Shown: positions 50,605 through 63,659, counted from the stretch's first letter. The stretch: DNA of 64,000 nt from Gordionus sp. m RMFG-2023 (GCF_954871325.1 NC_088779.1:29434623-29498622), one strand, 5' to 3'. Numbers and translations are program-made. Notes: generated from the sequence alone by a model not told the origin.

Positions 50605-52122
50605 ACAATTTGATGGTGAAAATTTTCATAGTTTATTAAATACAACTTATCTATATTTTTTAAATTGAAATATTGAAATATTTAAATAAAACGATTTCGA
50701 TTTCAAAATGTAAATTATTAGATTGATTCTATTCAAGTATTCTAATTATTCAAATAATTCTATCTCAATCCATTAATATAATTAAAACTATTCTAATTAT
50801 TCTATTCCAAATATTTCAATAAAATGATTCATATAAATTGAAATATTCAAATTTATTTGTTAAATTTTTAAATAATTCTACTATAATGAAATAAATTACT
50901 TGTTTATTCAAATCAAAAAATGTTTATTAATATTAGAATGAAATAAAAAATTTAATATTCTTGACTAGATTTGATTGGAATTATTTGGAATAAAACAAAT
51001 AGGATATTCTACTCGTTTTCTGATTAGGCATAATGTATTGAGTAAACTTACCTAAAAAAATCAATTTTAGCCATAAAATCTATTGTATTTATATATAAAA
51101 AAATCTTATTAAGCTTAGTTTTATAAAATATTTAAAGCAAAATTTATGGTGAAAGTAGTGCTCTCTCTTTGCTGGAATGCATTTCTGTAAAATAATATTA
51201 GAAAGTTTTCCATCAACAATATTGAAATTCCAAATCACTTTGATAGACAAATATGTTCCTTATTAAATTTTATGATTTATTAACAAATTATAAAGGTTTA
51301 TCTGGTCAAGATCATAAAATACATGAGGAAACAAGGATTTCTACAACACCCGGTAAATAAATTTAATTTTAATATGTACCTCTATTTTTTATGTTATATA
51401 TAATGTAATGATAGTGTCAATCTCTTTTTATTCCTTCAATGTATTACTTATTCAACTATAAATTTTGACTAGAAATGTATTAATGAATGTTTAAATTTTC
51501 TACTCTATAAATTTAAGACAATTTCGATGTTGAATTTGCCATTTATAATATATATTTTTTTGTATAGGATGTTTATTTATTTAAGAAGAAGTTAATATAC
51601 TAATTTACCACCATGACTATTAAATATAATAAATTTGTTATATAAATTTTCAAATTACTGAACTACGGCTTACATATTTCATTTAATATACATAAAGGTA
51701 TCCCAATAAAAAAGCTCGGATTTTCAGGTAGTTTATTGATTTGACTTTGATTTATTAAAACAAAGTCACTTTAGATAACTTTTATTATTACTAAAACTCA
51801 AAAAGTCTTAATTTTCACATGTTCTGGATACTTCAAATTTAAATTGAAGATTTTAAAATAAACTAAACAAAGATCTTCTCTAATAAAAATATTTTTATTT
51901 CTTAGATAAACACATAACTTGTTTTCCTTATCAATCATTTAATTTAAAAAAAAATTCTGATGTAAATTCGATAAGAGAAATTCTACGAAAAATTATCTAT
52001 TGCAATATTTTAAAAATAATTCTAACACTCTAATAATAGTGTAAATAAATAATATTATTATTTAACTAGTTGTCAAAAATCAACCAGATGAAGAGAAGAA
52101 TGCTGAAAATATAGCACCATAA
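50447..52122 (+). CDS. Micro-exon gene, copy 2 (3' part)
   Basis: Exons matching copy 1: 50,589-50,615 (27 nt), 51,296-51,352 (57 nt), 51,698-51,727 (30 nt) and 52,070-52,122 with TAA. Peptides: GDAASTQFD, GLSGQDHKIHEETRISTTP, GIPIKKLGFS, VVKNQPDEEKNAENIAP. A further likely 9-nt phase-1 exon (TTGATATGC) lies at 50,447-50,455 behind a strong tttctattttattttag acceptor and before GTTAGT; the tandem unit repeats it at 49,630-49,638. Against copy 1 the exons have no frame-breaking indel, only one extra codon in the last exon, while introns differ by many indels. About 8 of 19 residues in the 57-nt exon differ, so divergence is fast. The 5' end is not found. Function unknown. Confidence 0.6.
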
Positions 52123-52609
52123 GACAAAAAACACAAAATTATTAAAAATTATTTACACATAATCTTGGTATTTGAAAATATATCATTATTTATTCAATAA
52201 TTTAACACGCATAGTGCATGATTATATTTATGATCAAAATACTTTGTGATTATATCAACCATATTTTTAAAATTTCTTTAAATTTATTCAATTGTTTTAT
52301 AAAGTATAAATCTTGTAATTATTTATAAAATACATTTATTTTGCCACTAGCGGAGAATAAAGATCATCAAACAGCATCGATTTACTGTGCTATCTAGGGA
52401 TAAAAAAATGTGAAAATTATATAATCGATAATTTATAGGCAATCAACATCAGAGGCAACGGATCTTAAGTCAACTGGAGAAATGTTTATGATAAAATAGA
52501 TAAAAATCATGTAAAATAATACCAAAATACTAATGATTTACACAATATTTATAACAATAAATTTATTTTATTTTTTGATTCAAATTATTTTAAAATATGA
52601 AAGCCAAAA

Positions 52610-52802
52610 GGAAGAGGTGGAATGGAGTGGGGGGGGGGGGATTTTTTATTATAAAATAATGATTTCAAAATTTCCCTTTCTTTATTTTTTTATTAAGATA
52701 TATTTACCAAGAATTGACAAAATACCTTTAAACATTCCGCGTTTTTATGATTTAAGAAATTATTTGAGTAAATTATTATTAAATATTTTTTTTTACTTTT
52801 GA
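52610..52802 (+). other. Possible LINE scrap after a G12 tract
   Basis: A run of 12 G (about 52,630) is followed by an open plus-strand reading with FLYFFIKIYLPRID and IPRFYDLRNYLSKLLLN, which loosely resembles the LINE thumb region (FLPKI followed by a short helix). The match is weak and low in complexity. Confidence 0.2.
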
Positions 52803-53884
52803 TAAATTTAATCCCAATATATACATTGTTTAGCGGGTACCTTTCGCGATAGTGATATCATGCTAATATATTTGCGGTAATAAATTGACAATGGTTATCA
52901 AATATAAATCTTGCTATAATTCATTTGCGAAATCGATATATTCGCTCCATAGTGTTCACGATTTAGGTTTTTTAGAAATTTACAGAATTTGCATATTACC
53001 TTGAATTTAAAAATTTTTCACGATATACGACATACGCGATAAATGTTTTGTTAAAAAGTGTTTTTTTTTCGTAATAATGTTTTCTTTTATTGATTTAATA
53101 TAACTAAATGTTCTGAAATACTTTTCCGGTAAAAGAGACTCCAAATAATTTTTAAATATGTTAACCAACTGCACAAATGATATCGAGATTAGTTATTATA
53201 TATCAATAAGCTTACAAAATTGATATCATATTAAATATCTCTCATAATTTAAAATCTTATATATATTAGAATAATTTAATGTAATAAATTAAAATATCTA
53301 CTCATCACTTAAAAAGAAATATTAATATATTCTAAAAATGTGAATCATATATCCGCAATATTTTATTTATTTTTTTAAAGTTATAATCGTAAAATAAATA
53401 TATTTTAAATTTGATAATGCAATAATCAATAAGTTATTTAATTATTATTTTTAGGATAAATAATAATATTTTCCGTAATCTAAATATATATTTATAATAT
53501 AAAAAATAGCATGTGCATGGCTAATTTATTAATAAATTAAATATCACATGATGTTTTAATTATTATTTTTAAGATAAATGTTAATATATTCCCATTATCT
53601 AAATATATTAATATGTAATAAAAACGGGGAGGATATAGATTAACCCTTTCTCTTTTCTTTTTCCTGTCTTCCTAAGTCATATCGCTCTTTATTTTTCCTA
53701 AAATAATAATTTATTTATAACTAACAATTGCAATGTGGCTAGATAACATTAAAACATATTTTCACTCTTAATATCATTACATATTTTCACTCTTAATATC
53801 ATTAATTATATATTTATCTTCCACTTCATCTCTTTTAAAATGGATTAGATTTGCGGTTACTAAGGACTTAAAACCTGTCGAGCA
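52803..53884. other. AT-rich intergenic DNA with short tandem repeats
   Basis: No gene seen. A block around ttaattattatttttaggataaat (about 53,430-53,490) recurs diverged at about 53,550-53,610. A 25-bp sequence, acatattttcactcttaatatcatt, occurs twice in tandem at about 53,755-53,804. Confidence 0.5.
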
Positions 53885-54160
53885 TATTTGGTAATCTCTT
53901 AACCAACGAGAAACTAATATAGGCTAAAGACTCGCTTCGAATTTGTTAAACCACATTACTCATCAAATGCAGTTAAAATATTTAAAGTCAAAGCTGCCAT
54001 CAAGGAAACTTTTCGATCAATAAATCTTCTTCAGGGGCATAACTAGCCTAAAAAATCTTAGGAGGCTCAAATAAATTTTTTTATAATCATTTTTTAAATT
54101 ACCATTTTTTAGTTATATATAATAAAAATTGCCCTTGCGTCCCTCCCTTGTGGCAATATT
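53885..54160 (+). mobile_element. LINE C-terminal scrap and MITE-like end
   Basis: From 53,885 to 54,045 short readings (LLTNEKL, then LKTRFEFVKPHYSSN) resemble the LINE segment before its finger (LTNDQL...SIGFRLE in the 24 kb copy). Immediately after, caggggcataactagcc at about 54,031 looks like a hAT MITE terminus, but I cannot see a clear opposite end. Both calls are tentative. Confidence 0.3.
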
Positions 54161-54873
54161 CGCAATCGATCGATTCAAAACCACGTTAGACTAGTCTCTA
54201 TTAGGGAATTTCTTCAAAAACCTTTTGGCTCCATATTTTTCGTGTACCTTAAAATTTTAATTAAACTTAAGTTATCTCAACTGAATATCATTTTTTTTTT
54301 TTAAATTATCCTATGTTTAGATTTAAAATTAAATAAAAAAAAATAAGAAGTGAATTGTTATATTTGGAAAGTTCGAATTTTGTTTGTCTAACTTTGAATG
54401 AGGAGAATAATTTAAATATTGGAAGAAAATAAAATGAAGAAAGCTAATGTTATAGAAATAAGAAATGAATATTAGGAAAGAGGTAAATTTTAAAAAGAAA
54501 AAAATGAGATTAATTTTTACAAGAAAAAAAGAAAATAAATAAAGCTATGGAGAGATATTTAAGATGATTGAAAAATAATCGTTCAAATTAATAATTTTAT
54601 TATAAAATTAATAATCATATTACATAGTAAAATATATTTTAAATTTCAATGAATATTCTTGGTTTAAGTTAATGTTGAAGGGTGTTTTCAACAATAAAAT
54701 TTATATGAACACCACCACATACATTTGAATATAAATGATAATCTTTGGAGAATGTCTTTAATGGATGCTTAAATGTAATAATTTTTCTATATATTATTGA
54801 GATCAATTGATAATATTGAATGTCTCTAGATTTAATTTAATAATTCTATATATTATTAAGAATGACTAAAATA

Positions 54874-56999
54874 TAGTGCTGTAAACGTTACTACAAAAAA
54901 GGAACGCGTTACCGTTACTCGTTACCTTTTCAAAAAAGGAACGTGCGTTACCGACTTTTCAAAAAAATAACGGGCTACTCGTTACTTAAAAAAATTAAAT
55001 ATACAAAAATAATATTTATATTTTTCCGACAATATATAATAAAATAAAACCATATAAAAAGAATATATAAGATCGTTTCATAAAAAAATTTTCTTATATA
55101 CAATTATAATAAAAATAAAATTATACAAAAATAATAATTATAAGATAACATCTTTATATATCAATTTTTTATTTATTTTTAGCAACAATTGATTTCAAAT
55201 TTTTGATTTGACAAACAAGAGCGCTAGTGCTCAATACCGCTGGTTAAATTATAGGATGTTATATATGGTATATTAATAATAAATAAAATCTATAATGAAA
55301 TTCTCTGTGAAATTTTATTGGATCAATCCTAGCTACGCCACTATTCCATATATATATTATTTAAACAAAATTTTTAATTATTTTAAATTTATTAACAATT
55401 ATAGTCAAATCAATAGCAATACTAAAATAAGAAATAGAAGATATTGTAAAACTTAATATAATACTTTAAACCAAAACCAATATTTTGTTAATCTTGGGAT
55501 TTTAATCTTGGCTCCCAGCCCAATACTTTAGTGTAATATAATTGTTTATATTTAGGGTTGTACACATATTTTTCACCGATCCGATCAGATATCGCTTCAA
55601 AACCGATGCGATAATGATACTGATTCGATATTTATATTGATTTTTCACCACCCCCCTTTGAATTAAATGCAATTAAGAAATTTTAAAAAACTTATATTTT
55701 ATAATATATCCATTTTATGTTGGTAGAATTGTAATATTTATATTATAATATATTAGATTTTTTTAATAAATATGATAGCCTATAGATTTTCTGGCAATAA
55801 GCTTCTAAAAAAATATGATCTAGATTTATTGGCAATAAGCTTCTACAATATGGACTATCTATATCCATTGCCTTACTGAAGGCAGACTTATATGATTCCA
55901 CAGATAACGCATTTTGCAAAATTGTCTTTATCTTTTGTAAAATATTTCCATAATTCAGATACCATATTTAAAAAAATTCTTTTATTTAAAGTATAAATAA
56001 TAAAATTGGCGTTATTATTTAAAAATATTTAAAATAAATAAAACTTTGGGTTTTCTATTTTTATAAAAAAACTTTTAAAATACTATAAATCTATTTTTAA
56101 AAAGAAATAAAATTTAAATAGTGTTGTGCATTTGCATTGTTTAAAAAAAAATTATTTAGAAAATAATAATAAAATATAAAAAAAATAACAAAAAAAGAAA
56201 AGTATGAAGATCGGGTCGGTTTTTTACAGGTATCGGCCCGATTCGATATTTTTGAAAAGGTGCCGATCTGATATTTAATATCGGTACAGCCCTACTTATA
56301 TTTTAATTCCATGATTAAGCTTTTCAAAATATTATGAAAGAAGAATATTATTCTATTATTTAAGTAATGTTTAAAATAGTGATAGATTAATTGATCTTTT
56401 TACTATTCTTTTTTAAGTTTGAACTGCTGGATATTGAGGTTAAAATATTTGCGTTGATATAAATTACATCTACAAAGTGTAGACTTGGTACCATTAATTT
56501 TCTTTATTGGTTTAGAATATACAAATTGGGGCCAAAGAAGGGTATAATCATCTTCATCTGAAGAAGTAAGTAATATGGACATAATATTTTTAAAATAAAT
56601 TATAAGAATAATAATATCATCATCAACATTTACTTTGAATTTTGATTGATTATTAATTTCGAAAGAAAATTTAACAACGAGAATTAAATAAAAATGAAGG
56701 AAGTGGTTGATATGAATTAAAACTTGGTTTAAATTATTAATATTAAGAATTAAAAAATAAATAAAACTTATTTTTATAATATAATAAAATATATTTTTAT
56801 TTTTATTGTATTTTTTAAGAAAAAAATATAAAGTAACGTTTGCGTTACCGTTACTCAAAATAAAGAAACGAGTTACTGTTACCGTTACCTCAATAAGAAG
56901 GTAACGAATGGCGTTCTTTTTCTTCAAAAAAGTAACTCGTTTAACGTCGTTAGTAACGACGTAATGGCGTTACTTTTTTGTCATTACTTCACAGCACTA
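54874..56999 (-). mobile_element. hAT element with perfect 8-bp target duplication
   Basis: The flanks are ctaaaata at 54,866-54,873 and again at 57,000-57,007, an exact 8-bp duplication. The ends are tagtgctgtaaacgttac and tcattacttcacagcacta, with subterminal gttac/gtaac motifs packed at both ends. A minus-strand ORF at 56,403-56,582 starts MSILLTSSDEDDYTLLWP and is probably a transposase N-terminal piece, as the composite-repeat relics have a similar IIMS...EDDY stretch. A second hAT-type element is nested at 55,553-56,294. No catalytic core is visible, so the element is non-autonomous. Confidence 0.85.
55553..56294 (-). mobile_element. Nested hAT-type element with BED-finger relic
   Basis: The termini tagggttgtacacatat and atatcggtacagcccta are inverted, and the flanks tttatatt (55,545-55,552) and cttatatt (56,295-56,302) match at 7 of 8. 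Subterminal ccgat/atcgg motifs recur. On the minus strand, 55,965 to 55,888 reads SELWKYFTKDKDNFAKCVIC, a BED-type zinc finger (W-x-YF...AKC-x2-C) as found at the N-terminus of hAT transposases. A stop follows. The rest of a transposase is missing. Confidence 0.8.
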
Positions 57000-57007
57000 C
57001 TAAAATA

Positions 57008-57539
57008 TGTAATAAATAGAAATAAAATTGAATATTTTTCATGAAACATTCAAGAACACAAAAATGGATCGGAAAATCATATACTTCTTTTACCGTAACA
57101 ACAAGAACTCAAAAAAGTCATCGTTCCAGGTCCCTAGAAAATATAAGTGTGTTTTTATGATAAACGAAATTTAACCAAGTTGGAGTTTATATTCTTTTTA
57201 TCAATTTGAAGTTAAATATATTTATTTAAATACGTATTAAATTACAATTTTGTTATATTTGAATATCATATATTTTAAAGCCTACTTTATATATTTTAAA
57301 GGCTACGTTATTTGTATATTATATTATTATAACTTTCCTACATTAATATTATATTATGGAGGTCAATATAACTGCATAATATTGTTATACATAATTATAA
57401 AATACTATATATAAAGTTAAAATAATCAGAGGGATTGTTTTGACTATAAAAAATGGCGATGATGTAAAAAAAAAAGTGGCACGATTTTTGTTCTTCGGTT
57501 AAGAAAAATATATAGATATATAAAAAAAAATTTCTGTTT
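57008..57539. other. AT-rich DNA, nothing recognised
   Basis: No ORF, repeat family or splice-supported exon is evident between the hAT element and the Ty3/gypsy fossil. Confidence 0.5.
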
Positions 57540-60055
57540 ATAAAAAATATATATATTTCGAAATTATGGATAAAATCGTATTACAGGATTGGGGTTGTTC
57601 CATCGAAGATTACATTGATTATATAATATACATACTAAATGTTAAAAATATTCCTCAAACTGACGCCACTTTGAAAAAATTATTTATAGCTAATAGAGGA
57701 ATAAATATTATAACTGATATAAAATAATTACTCTTTCCAAGTAAAATTGATGATGTAGTATGGGCAGATATATACAAAATTCCAAAAAAACTTTATAAAG
57801 ATGAAAGAACTGTTTTGGCATCTAGAATTGATTTCATTAGATTAAGTCGCGGCCCTACTGAATCTGTAATGAGCTATTTAAAATATAAAGGAGCTGGCCC
57901 GAAGATGCAAATTTGAAGATAATGTAGATCTAGGAATTAGTGATCAATTAATCGCCGGACTAAATATGTCACAACAAGATAAAGAACTACGTTTAAGATA
58001 CCCAGATACTAAAGACGACCAACCGTTAAGCTTAAACAAAGTTGTGTAAATGGCTTTAGCAATGGAAGGGCCGTAGAAATAAATAATACTACTAAAATGG
58101 TTTATAAAATCAAAGAGACGAATAAACATAATGATAATAATAAATGACTAAATCAAAATAATAACAATAATCGACATGCGGCACTATCAAAATGATAATA
58201 AAACATACGTAAAAAGAGGACCAATGCAAGGGTATAATTACCACACAAATAATAATACGAGAACCGTGCTATTTTTATAATCGTTTTCATGCTATTAGAA
58301 ATTGTCCAGCATACGGAAAAATCTGCAACAAATGTAAAAAATTAAACCACTCTGCCGTGTGTTATAAAACTAAAGGAAAAATTTATGGTACAATTAACAA
58401 AATAATGACGACGATTCAAAAAAATTTACAAATATGGACAGCACCCACGGTATTAATAAACAACCACGAAATAAATGTAATATTATACAGGTTCAGCAGT
58501 AACCTTTATTAATGCAACAATATGGAATAAAATTGGGAGCCAAATTTAGATTGGCTAGAACTCCAACTACATATGGAAACAATACAATCAAAATTAGGGG
58601 TGATGTAAAAGTGCAATTAGATGATAAAATAAAATGGCTTCCGTTATTAGTTACAAAAACAAATGATGCAACACTATTTGGATTTCCGTGGACTATAGAA
58701 TTTGATTTATCGTTACCAACAAATGTAGAAATCAATATAATGACGTGAATATTGGCAAATTAGGATTAATAAAAAATATCGAACCAGTAAAACTACAATT
58801 GTAAAAAAATAAAAAAACCAATTGCACTGCCAGATGGAAGAGTTACGTTGCCTTTAAAAGTAGAATTGAAAATGAACTGAAACGTTTGGAAGAAAATAAT
58901 ATAATAAAGAAAATAGATCCATAAACAACAAGTGTAACCTGAAGTACTCCAATGGTAGTGGTACGTAAAACTTCAGGTGAGGCTTATGTGGGGATTTCAA
59001 AATAACATTAAATAAATTTCTACTAAAGACTATTATATTCTACCAACGTTTAAAAAATTAATGGCAAAGATCACTAATGGAAATAAATATACAACATTAG
59101 ATCTCAAAGATGCATAGCTACAAATAAGCATTGACGAAGAATCGCAAGAATAAAAATGGTAATACCAAATGGATATGAAAAGAATATGGGTCACTAACGA
59201 TATGGCGCGAGGTGCGAGTCAGTAAAAATATATTTTATTAACTAACTTCAATCTCTTTTCTTAAGGTATTTATATATTTTCTATAAATATAAATTAGAAT
59301 ATATACAAAAACAAAAAGTAAGGTTACGAAAAATAATAAGTAATATAAGTTGAATTTCAAAAATAAAAAAGTTGAATTGAAAAGATATTTGAATTCAAAA
59401 AAAGTAATACAAGTGAATTTGAATTCCTAACCATATAAAAATATAATGAATGTATGCAATATAAAAATTAAAATACTATTCAATAACCAATATTTTAATT
59501 TATTAATTCCTATAATATAACAGGATACTACCGCTATTTACGATTACCTTTTGGTATAGCTTTGGCACCAATAATATTTCAACGATATATGGACGATTTA
59601 CTGGCTAATTGGAAAGGTACAGCAGTTTATTTAGATCATGTTATAAACAGCACTAATAATATTTCAACGATATATGGACGATTTACTGGCTGATTGGAAA
59701 GATTCAGCAGTTTATTTAGATCATGTTATAATCACAGGAAAAAATGATACTGAACATATAGAGAATATAAAACAAGTCCTCAAAAAATTACAAAATGCGG
59801 GATTAAAAGTCAAAACAAACAAAATTAATTTTATGAAAGAAAAAGTATCATATTTTGGATACATAATTAATCAAAAATGGGATACAAACAGATAAAAATA
59901 AAATAATAGCAATAAAAAAATATCCAACTCCAAAAGATAGACATGACATAAAATCATTTTTAGGTATATTAAACTATTATATACGGTTCATACCAAACCT
60001 ACATGGAATCATAGCCGAATTACACACTAAAAATAGTAAAAATGTTAAATGGAGC
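57540..60055 (+). mobile_element. Ty3/gypsy fossil (gag to RT)
   Basis: A plus-strand LTR-retrotransposon relic. Parts in order: gag-like region (57.57-58.1 kb), zinc-knuckle pair (about 58.27-58.38 kb), protease region (about 58.48-58.75 kb), reverse transcriptase (58.83-59.16 and 59.52-59.89 kb, with TTLDLKDA and YRYLRLPFGIALAP recognisable) and the start of the RNase H connection (FLGILNYYIRFIPNL, about 59.96 kb). About 350 bp of foreign AT-rich DNA (59.17-59.52 kb) lies inside RT, and an 88-bp tandem duplication follows at about 59.57-59.73 kb. RNase H, integrase and both LTRs were not found. Broken in well over ten places; old. Confidence 0.8.
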
Positions 60056-60430
60056 TAGAAATGCGTATGCGCTTTATTCCGTATTCCCTAATTATAATTG
60101 ATAGCCAATCTATATTGCATGTGTCACATGATATTTGACAGGTGGAAGGTGATGTTATCTAATAATGAACTATTAGAACTTTATCAATATCTTTATATCA
60201 TTTTTAATCTTTATATTTCTTATCACTTCTCAATTTTTTTTATCTTCTCATTTTTGATCATTATTTTTTGTTTTTTATAAACAAATTTATTTTTTTATAA
60301 TTTTCATTTAATTTTTATTTCTCACTTGCAGACAATTATTTTTATTAGTATTTTTTGCATATCAAATTATTTGATTATAATTACTATGTGTAATATAGTA
60401 AGAAACAATAATTTATATTAATCATAAATA

Positions 60431-60722
60431 ATTCCCACATTTTGAAAATAAGTCTCCAAATTTATATGATAATTCTTTGCGTTATTCTCAGATATTCCTC
60501 TCTTTCTAGGCTCTAAACGAATTAATTCCTCTTTGGTATTGAGATTTTGATTTCTGACAAAATATCCATAAAAAAAACATTTTCAATGGGATTATGATAA
60601 GAACTTAACTGTAAGCCGTTAAATATTTTATTGTATGCCTTCTTTATTCTATCGATTCCCAAATTGCATGATTATAATGAAATGGAATATTATCCATCAC
60701 AAAAATCATATTCATCACGTTA
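60431..60722 (-). pseudogene. Tc1/mariner-like transposase fragment
   Basis: The minus strand reads MIFVMDNIPFHYNHAIWESI from about 60,710, then IKYLTAYSYHNPIENVFF near 60,630-60,570, then ILSEIKISIPKRN and a tail to about 60,431. The MDN-x2-H and YLPAYS-x2-NPIEN motifs carry the second and third catalytic acids of the Tc1/mariner (DDE/DDD) superfamily. One or two in-frame stops are present. The N-terminal DNA-binding part and first catalytic aspartate are missing, and no terminal inverted repeat was found. Confidence 0.8.
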
Positions 60723-60999
60723 CCTTCTTAAAAATTATTTAGTATTGGTTTGCAAAGATGGTTAAGTGTATAACGCTGAATTTAGTCAAATTTCAAAAAA
60801 GACTTAAATCATTTAAGAAGCCTTTTTTTAAAAAAAGGCTTTAAAAGACATAATTTTGTCGTGAATATTTATTTCTAAAAATATTAAAAATTCTAAATAT
60901 GGCCAAGATTTTTGAAATGATTGGTTTATTTTTGACTTTCGAAATTGAATTTTTATTGTGCATTTTAAGAAATGTTATTTTTCTTAATTGATATTATAC

Positions 61000-61900
61000 T
61001 GAATAATTAAAATATTATATATAGTTTTTTAGAAAATTGCTATATGACGACCAACTTTAAATATCATACATTCTCTAAAAATATCTAAACTCGGATTAAA
61101 TTTTTAATTTAATTTCAAAATAAAATCATTTTAAAATTTTTACCCCATTTAAATTAACTAATATTAAAAAATTTTAAACTATCTGTAACTTTTTGAATAC
61201 GAAATTGATTAAGATACATATATTTTTTAAATAATTTGTTTCTTTAGATACAAGATCTTTCCCCAAAACTTTATAAAAAGACACAATGGTATCTTGTATC
61301 TTAGAATCAGTTAAACTGTCCAATCCTGAGTAATAGTAATATAATTTGTTTATTTAATTTTATTATAATTATTCATATTCAACAAATAAATTTATAAATC
61401 TTGAAATATTTTAATTTAATGCTAGAGTTTATATAAATAAAGTTAAAGTTCTCCACGTGATCTGATAGAGAAATTTCCATGTTATTATCCCGATTAAAAA
61501 TTGATTTGCTTATTTTTAATCATATTATTGTTCCCAACTATATTTTCATAATTTATTTATATGAAAAATTCAAAATTTAATCGTTATTTAAAATATTTAA
61601 TTAAATATATAGAAAGACATATTTATAATAATTGCTCAATGTTAGTTAGTTATAAAAATTAATATATATTAGCTATTTCTTTAGTCAAATAGTGTCATTT
61701 TTCGGTCTAGCTAGCTTATTTAAGAGGTCACTTTTTTTAAAAATAAATATGATTAAAGAAGGAATATGTCTAAAAATATCTATAATTTTTTTTGTTTATG
61801 GCTAATAATTGTACCAATCCAAGGCACGTAAACAATAAAATTAATTATTAAATGTGATTCGTTTATTATATTTAAAACTATTTTCATTTCAACAAACTAT
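61000..61900. repeat. Composite-repeat remnant
   Basis: Modules shared with 5.94-6.88 and 18.6-19.4 kb in the same order: catacattctctaaaaatatctaaactcgg, gagtaatagtaatataa, cccgattaaaaattgat, tcaaatagtgtcattt and caatccaaggcacg. Non-coding. Confidence 0.6.
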
Positions 61901-62271
61901 GGACCACCCAGAATAATATTAAGAATTTTATTAATAGTTCTATTACCTATATTCCCTACTATTTTTATTTGGCGACGAATTTATATTTGGATATTTTGAA
62001 AAAAAAATACAAAAACTCGTTTTAAAAATAAGCTTAAATCGAGCCATTTGTCAAATAATTATAAATTAATTAAGTCAAAATATGAATTATTTATTAATTG
62101 TTCAATATTATGTTAAATTTGGAAGAAAATTTAAAATTAAACTACTAATAAATGTATGGGAAATGTTGATTCAATCAAAGTGTTATAAGTTTAATTTTTA
62201 TATTTCTAATTTTTTTATATTTTTATTCAATAATATTCCATTTTAATATTTAAATTAAATTAACTCATGTT

Positions 62272-62642
62272 ATGAATATCATAAAATCAACAATCAGCAT
62301 TATTTTGTAACATATAAAGTCTTTAAAATCTTTCTGACTGCTATCATTATTAACATTGCCAATTTTCAAATATCTATATTGTATATATATTCTTAAATGT
62401 ACACTCTTGTAGGGTTTGAATATCATAAAATCAACAATCAGCATTATTATGTAACGTTTAAAGTCTTTAAAATCTTTCTGATTGCTATCATTATCATTAT
62501 GAATTTACAAATATCTATATTGTATATTTCTTTATGTTATCGATAATTTGCATCAATTTCATTATTCAAAAAAATTATTGATTATCAAATCCAATATAGG
62601 AAATTATTTACTAAACTTACATGTACACTCTTATAGGGTTAA
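62272..62642. repeat. Tandem duplication of about 146 bp
   Basis: The block starting atgaatatcataaaatcaac and running through taaagtctttaaaatctttc to tgtacactcttgtagggtt (62,272-62,417) is followed by a second copy from 62,418. The second copy carries about 80 bp of extra sequence before its final tgtacactcttatagggtt at about 62,623-62,641. Confidence 0.85.
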
Positions 62643-63114
62643 ACAGACCTAAGTCTTACAAATTGCGCTTATATTTTAGTTATAATAAAATTTCAATATA
62701 CTATATACTAAGAATCTGATTTTCAGATTATATATAAATAACAATTGCAGTTAAAAGTTTAATCACACGTTACATATACTAAAGAGTTTAACAGAATATA
62801 CCATGTTAGAATCAAAAGGAATTTTGGGGCAAACTAAAATGGTTTTGGGCCATTAAATTTGTTTTTTTCCCCTTATGATCAATCTATGAATATATGAAGT
62901 CTGTGTTATCATTTTTATAAAATAATTGTCCCAAATTTAAATATAAGATAACAACTATATCAGGTTACACTTATTCGGAGATAGACAATATAAATAAATT
63001 AATACACTAAGATTAGTGTTTTGAGCTAGTAAAAAAAATATTCCAGTGGCGAAAAAAATACTAAAACCCATTTCCAGCCAGAACTTTTTTTTTCATTATA
63101 TATATATATATATC
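62643..63114. other. AT-rich DNA, nothing recognised
   Basis: Only scattered AT repeats are visible, including an (AT)n run just before 63,115. Confidence 0.5.
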
Positions 63115-63180
63115 AGGCGCGTACGTAGGAATTTGGTGTGTGTGTGGGGGGAGGGGGGGGGGGGGGGGTTAATAAATTTT
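63115..63180. repeat. hAT MITE-like end with G-rich tract
   Basis: caggcgcgtacgtaggaattt resembles a hAT MITE terminus, directly after an (AT)n run that could be the target. A GT and then G-rich tract (about 63,137-63,169) follows. The opposite end was not located. Confidence 0.4.
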
Positions 63181-63659
63181 TTTAAGAAATATTATTGTTA
63201 TTTAAAAATATCAAGCATAAATTTATTAGGACTAATAACTATTTCTAATACACAATTTTAAATTATATGAATTATAAAAAAATTATTTATATAAACCGGC
63301 ACATAAAAAACTATAAAATAAATGTGAATTAAAAAATATAAAGTGAATATAACCACCATATGAATCACTTAAATGACCCAAAATAGAAATTTGAATTTTT
63401 TGAACCTTTAAAATTTATAAATAAAGTAAAAAATTTTAATGTTGGAAATATAAATATTAATTAATACACAAAATGTTTCTTAGGAATAAATGTATTTTGT
63501 ATTATATTTACAATGTAAAATCCAATCTTCGTTGGGATTGAGCTAATTTTTCAATTACCCAACCTTGCTTGGCGTCAAATGCCTATAAATATTTAAAAGA
63601 TCCAAACCATTCAATCCACTTTCAGAAGTTGTACTTCTTAGGTATGTTTTCAGAGAACT

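Larger units (their letters stand above)
34190..52600 (+). repeat. Large direct duplication, copy 2
   Basis: Colinear partner of 7.77-30.86 kb. Differences from copy 1 include a loss matching 11.9-12.05 kb, a 29-bp tandem array at 36.7 kb replacing about 200 bp, the LINE-bearing foldback element, the 2.97 kb hAT element, loss of the part matching 15.5-16.65 kb, loss of 18.6-20.8 kb, a tandem duplication at 49.4-50.6 kb, and absence of the 27.5-30.5 kb block. Homology fades at about 52.6 kb and does not continue into sequence matching the spacer. Confidence 0.85.

Noticed and set aside
60098-60280. ORF of 60 codons
   Set aside because: Hydrophobic run over T-rich DNA next to the Ty3 fossil, no motif.
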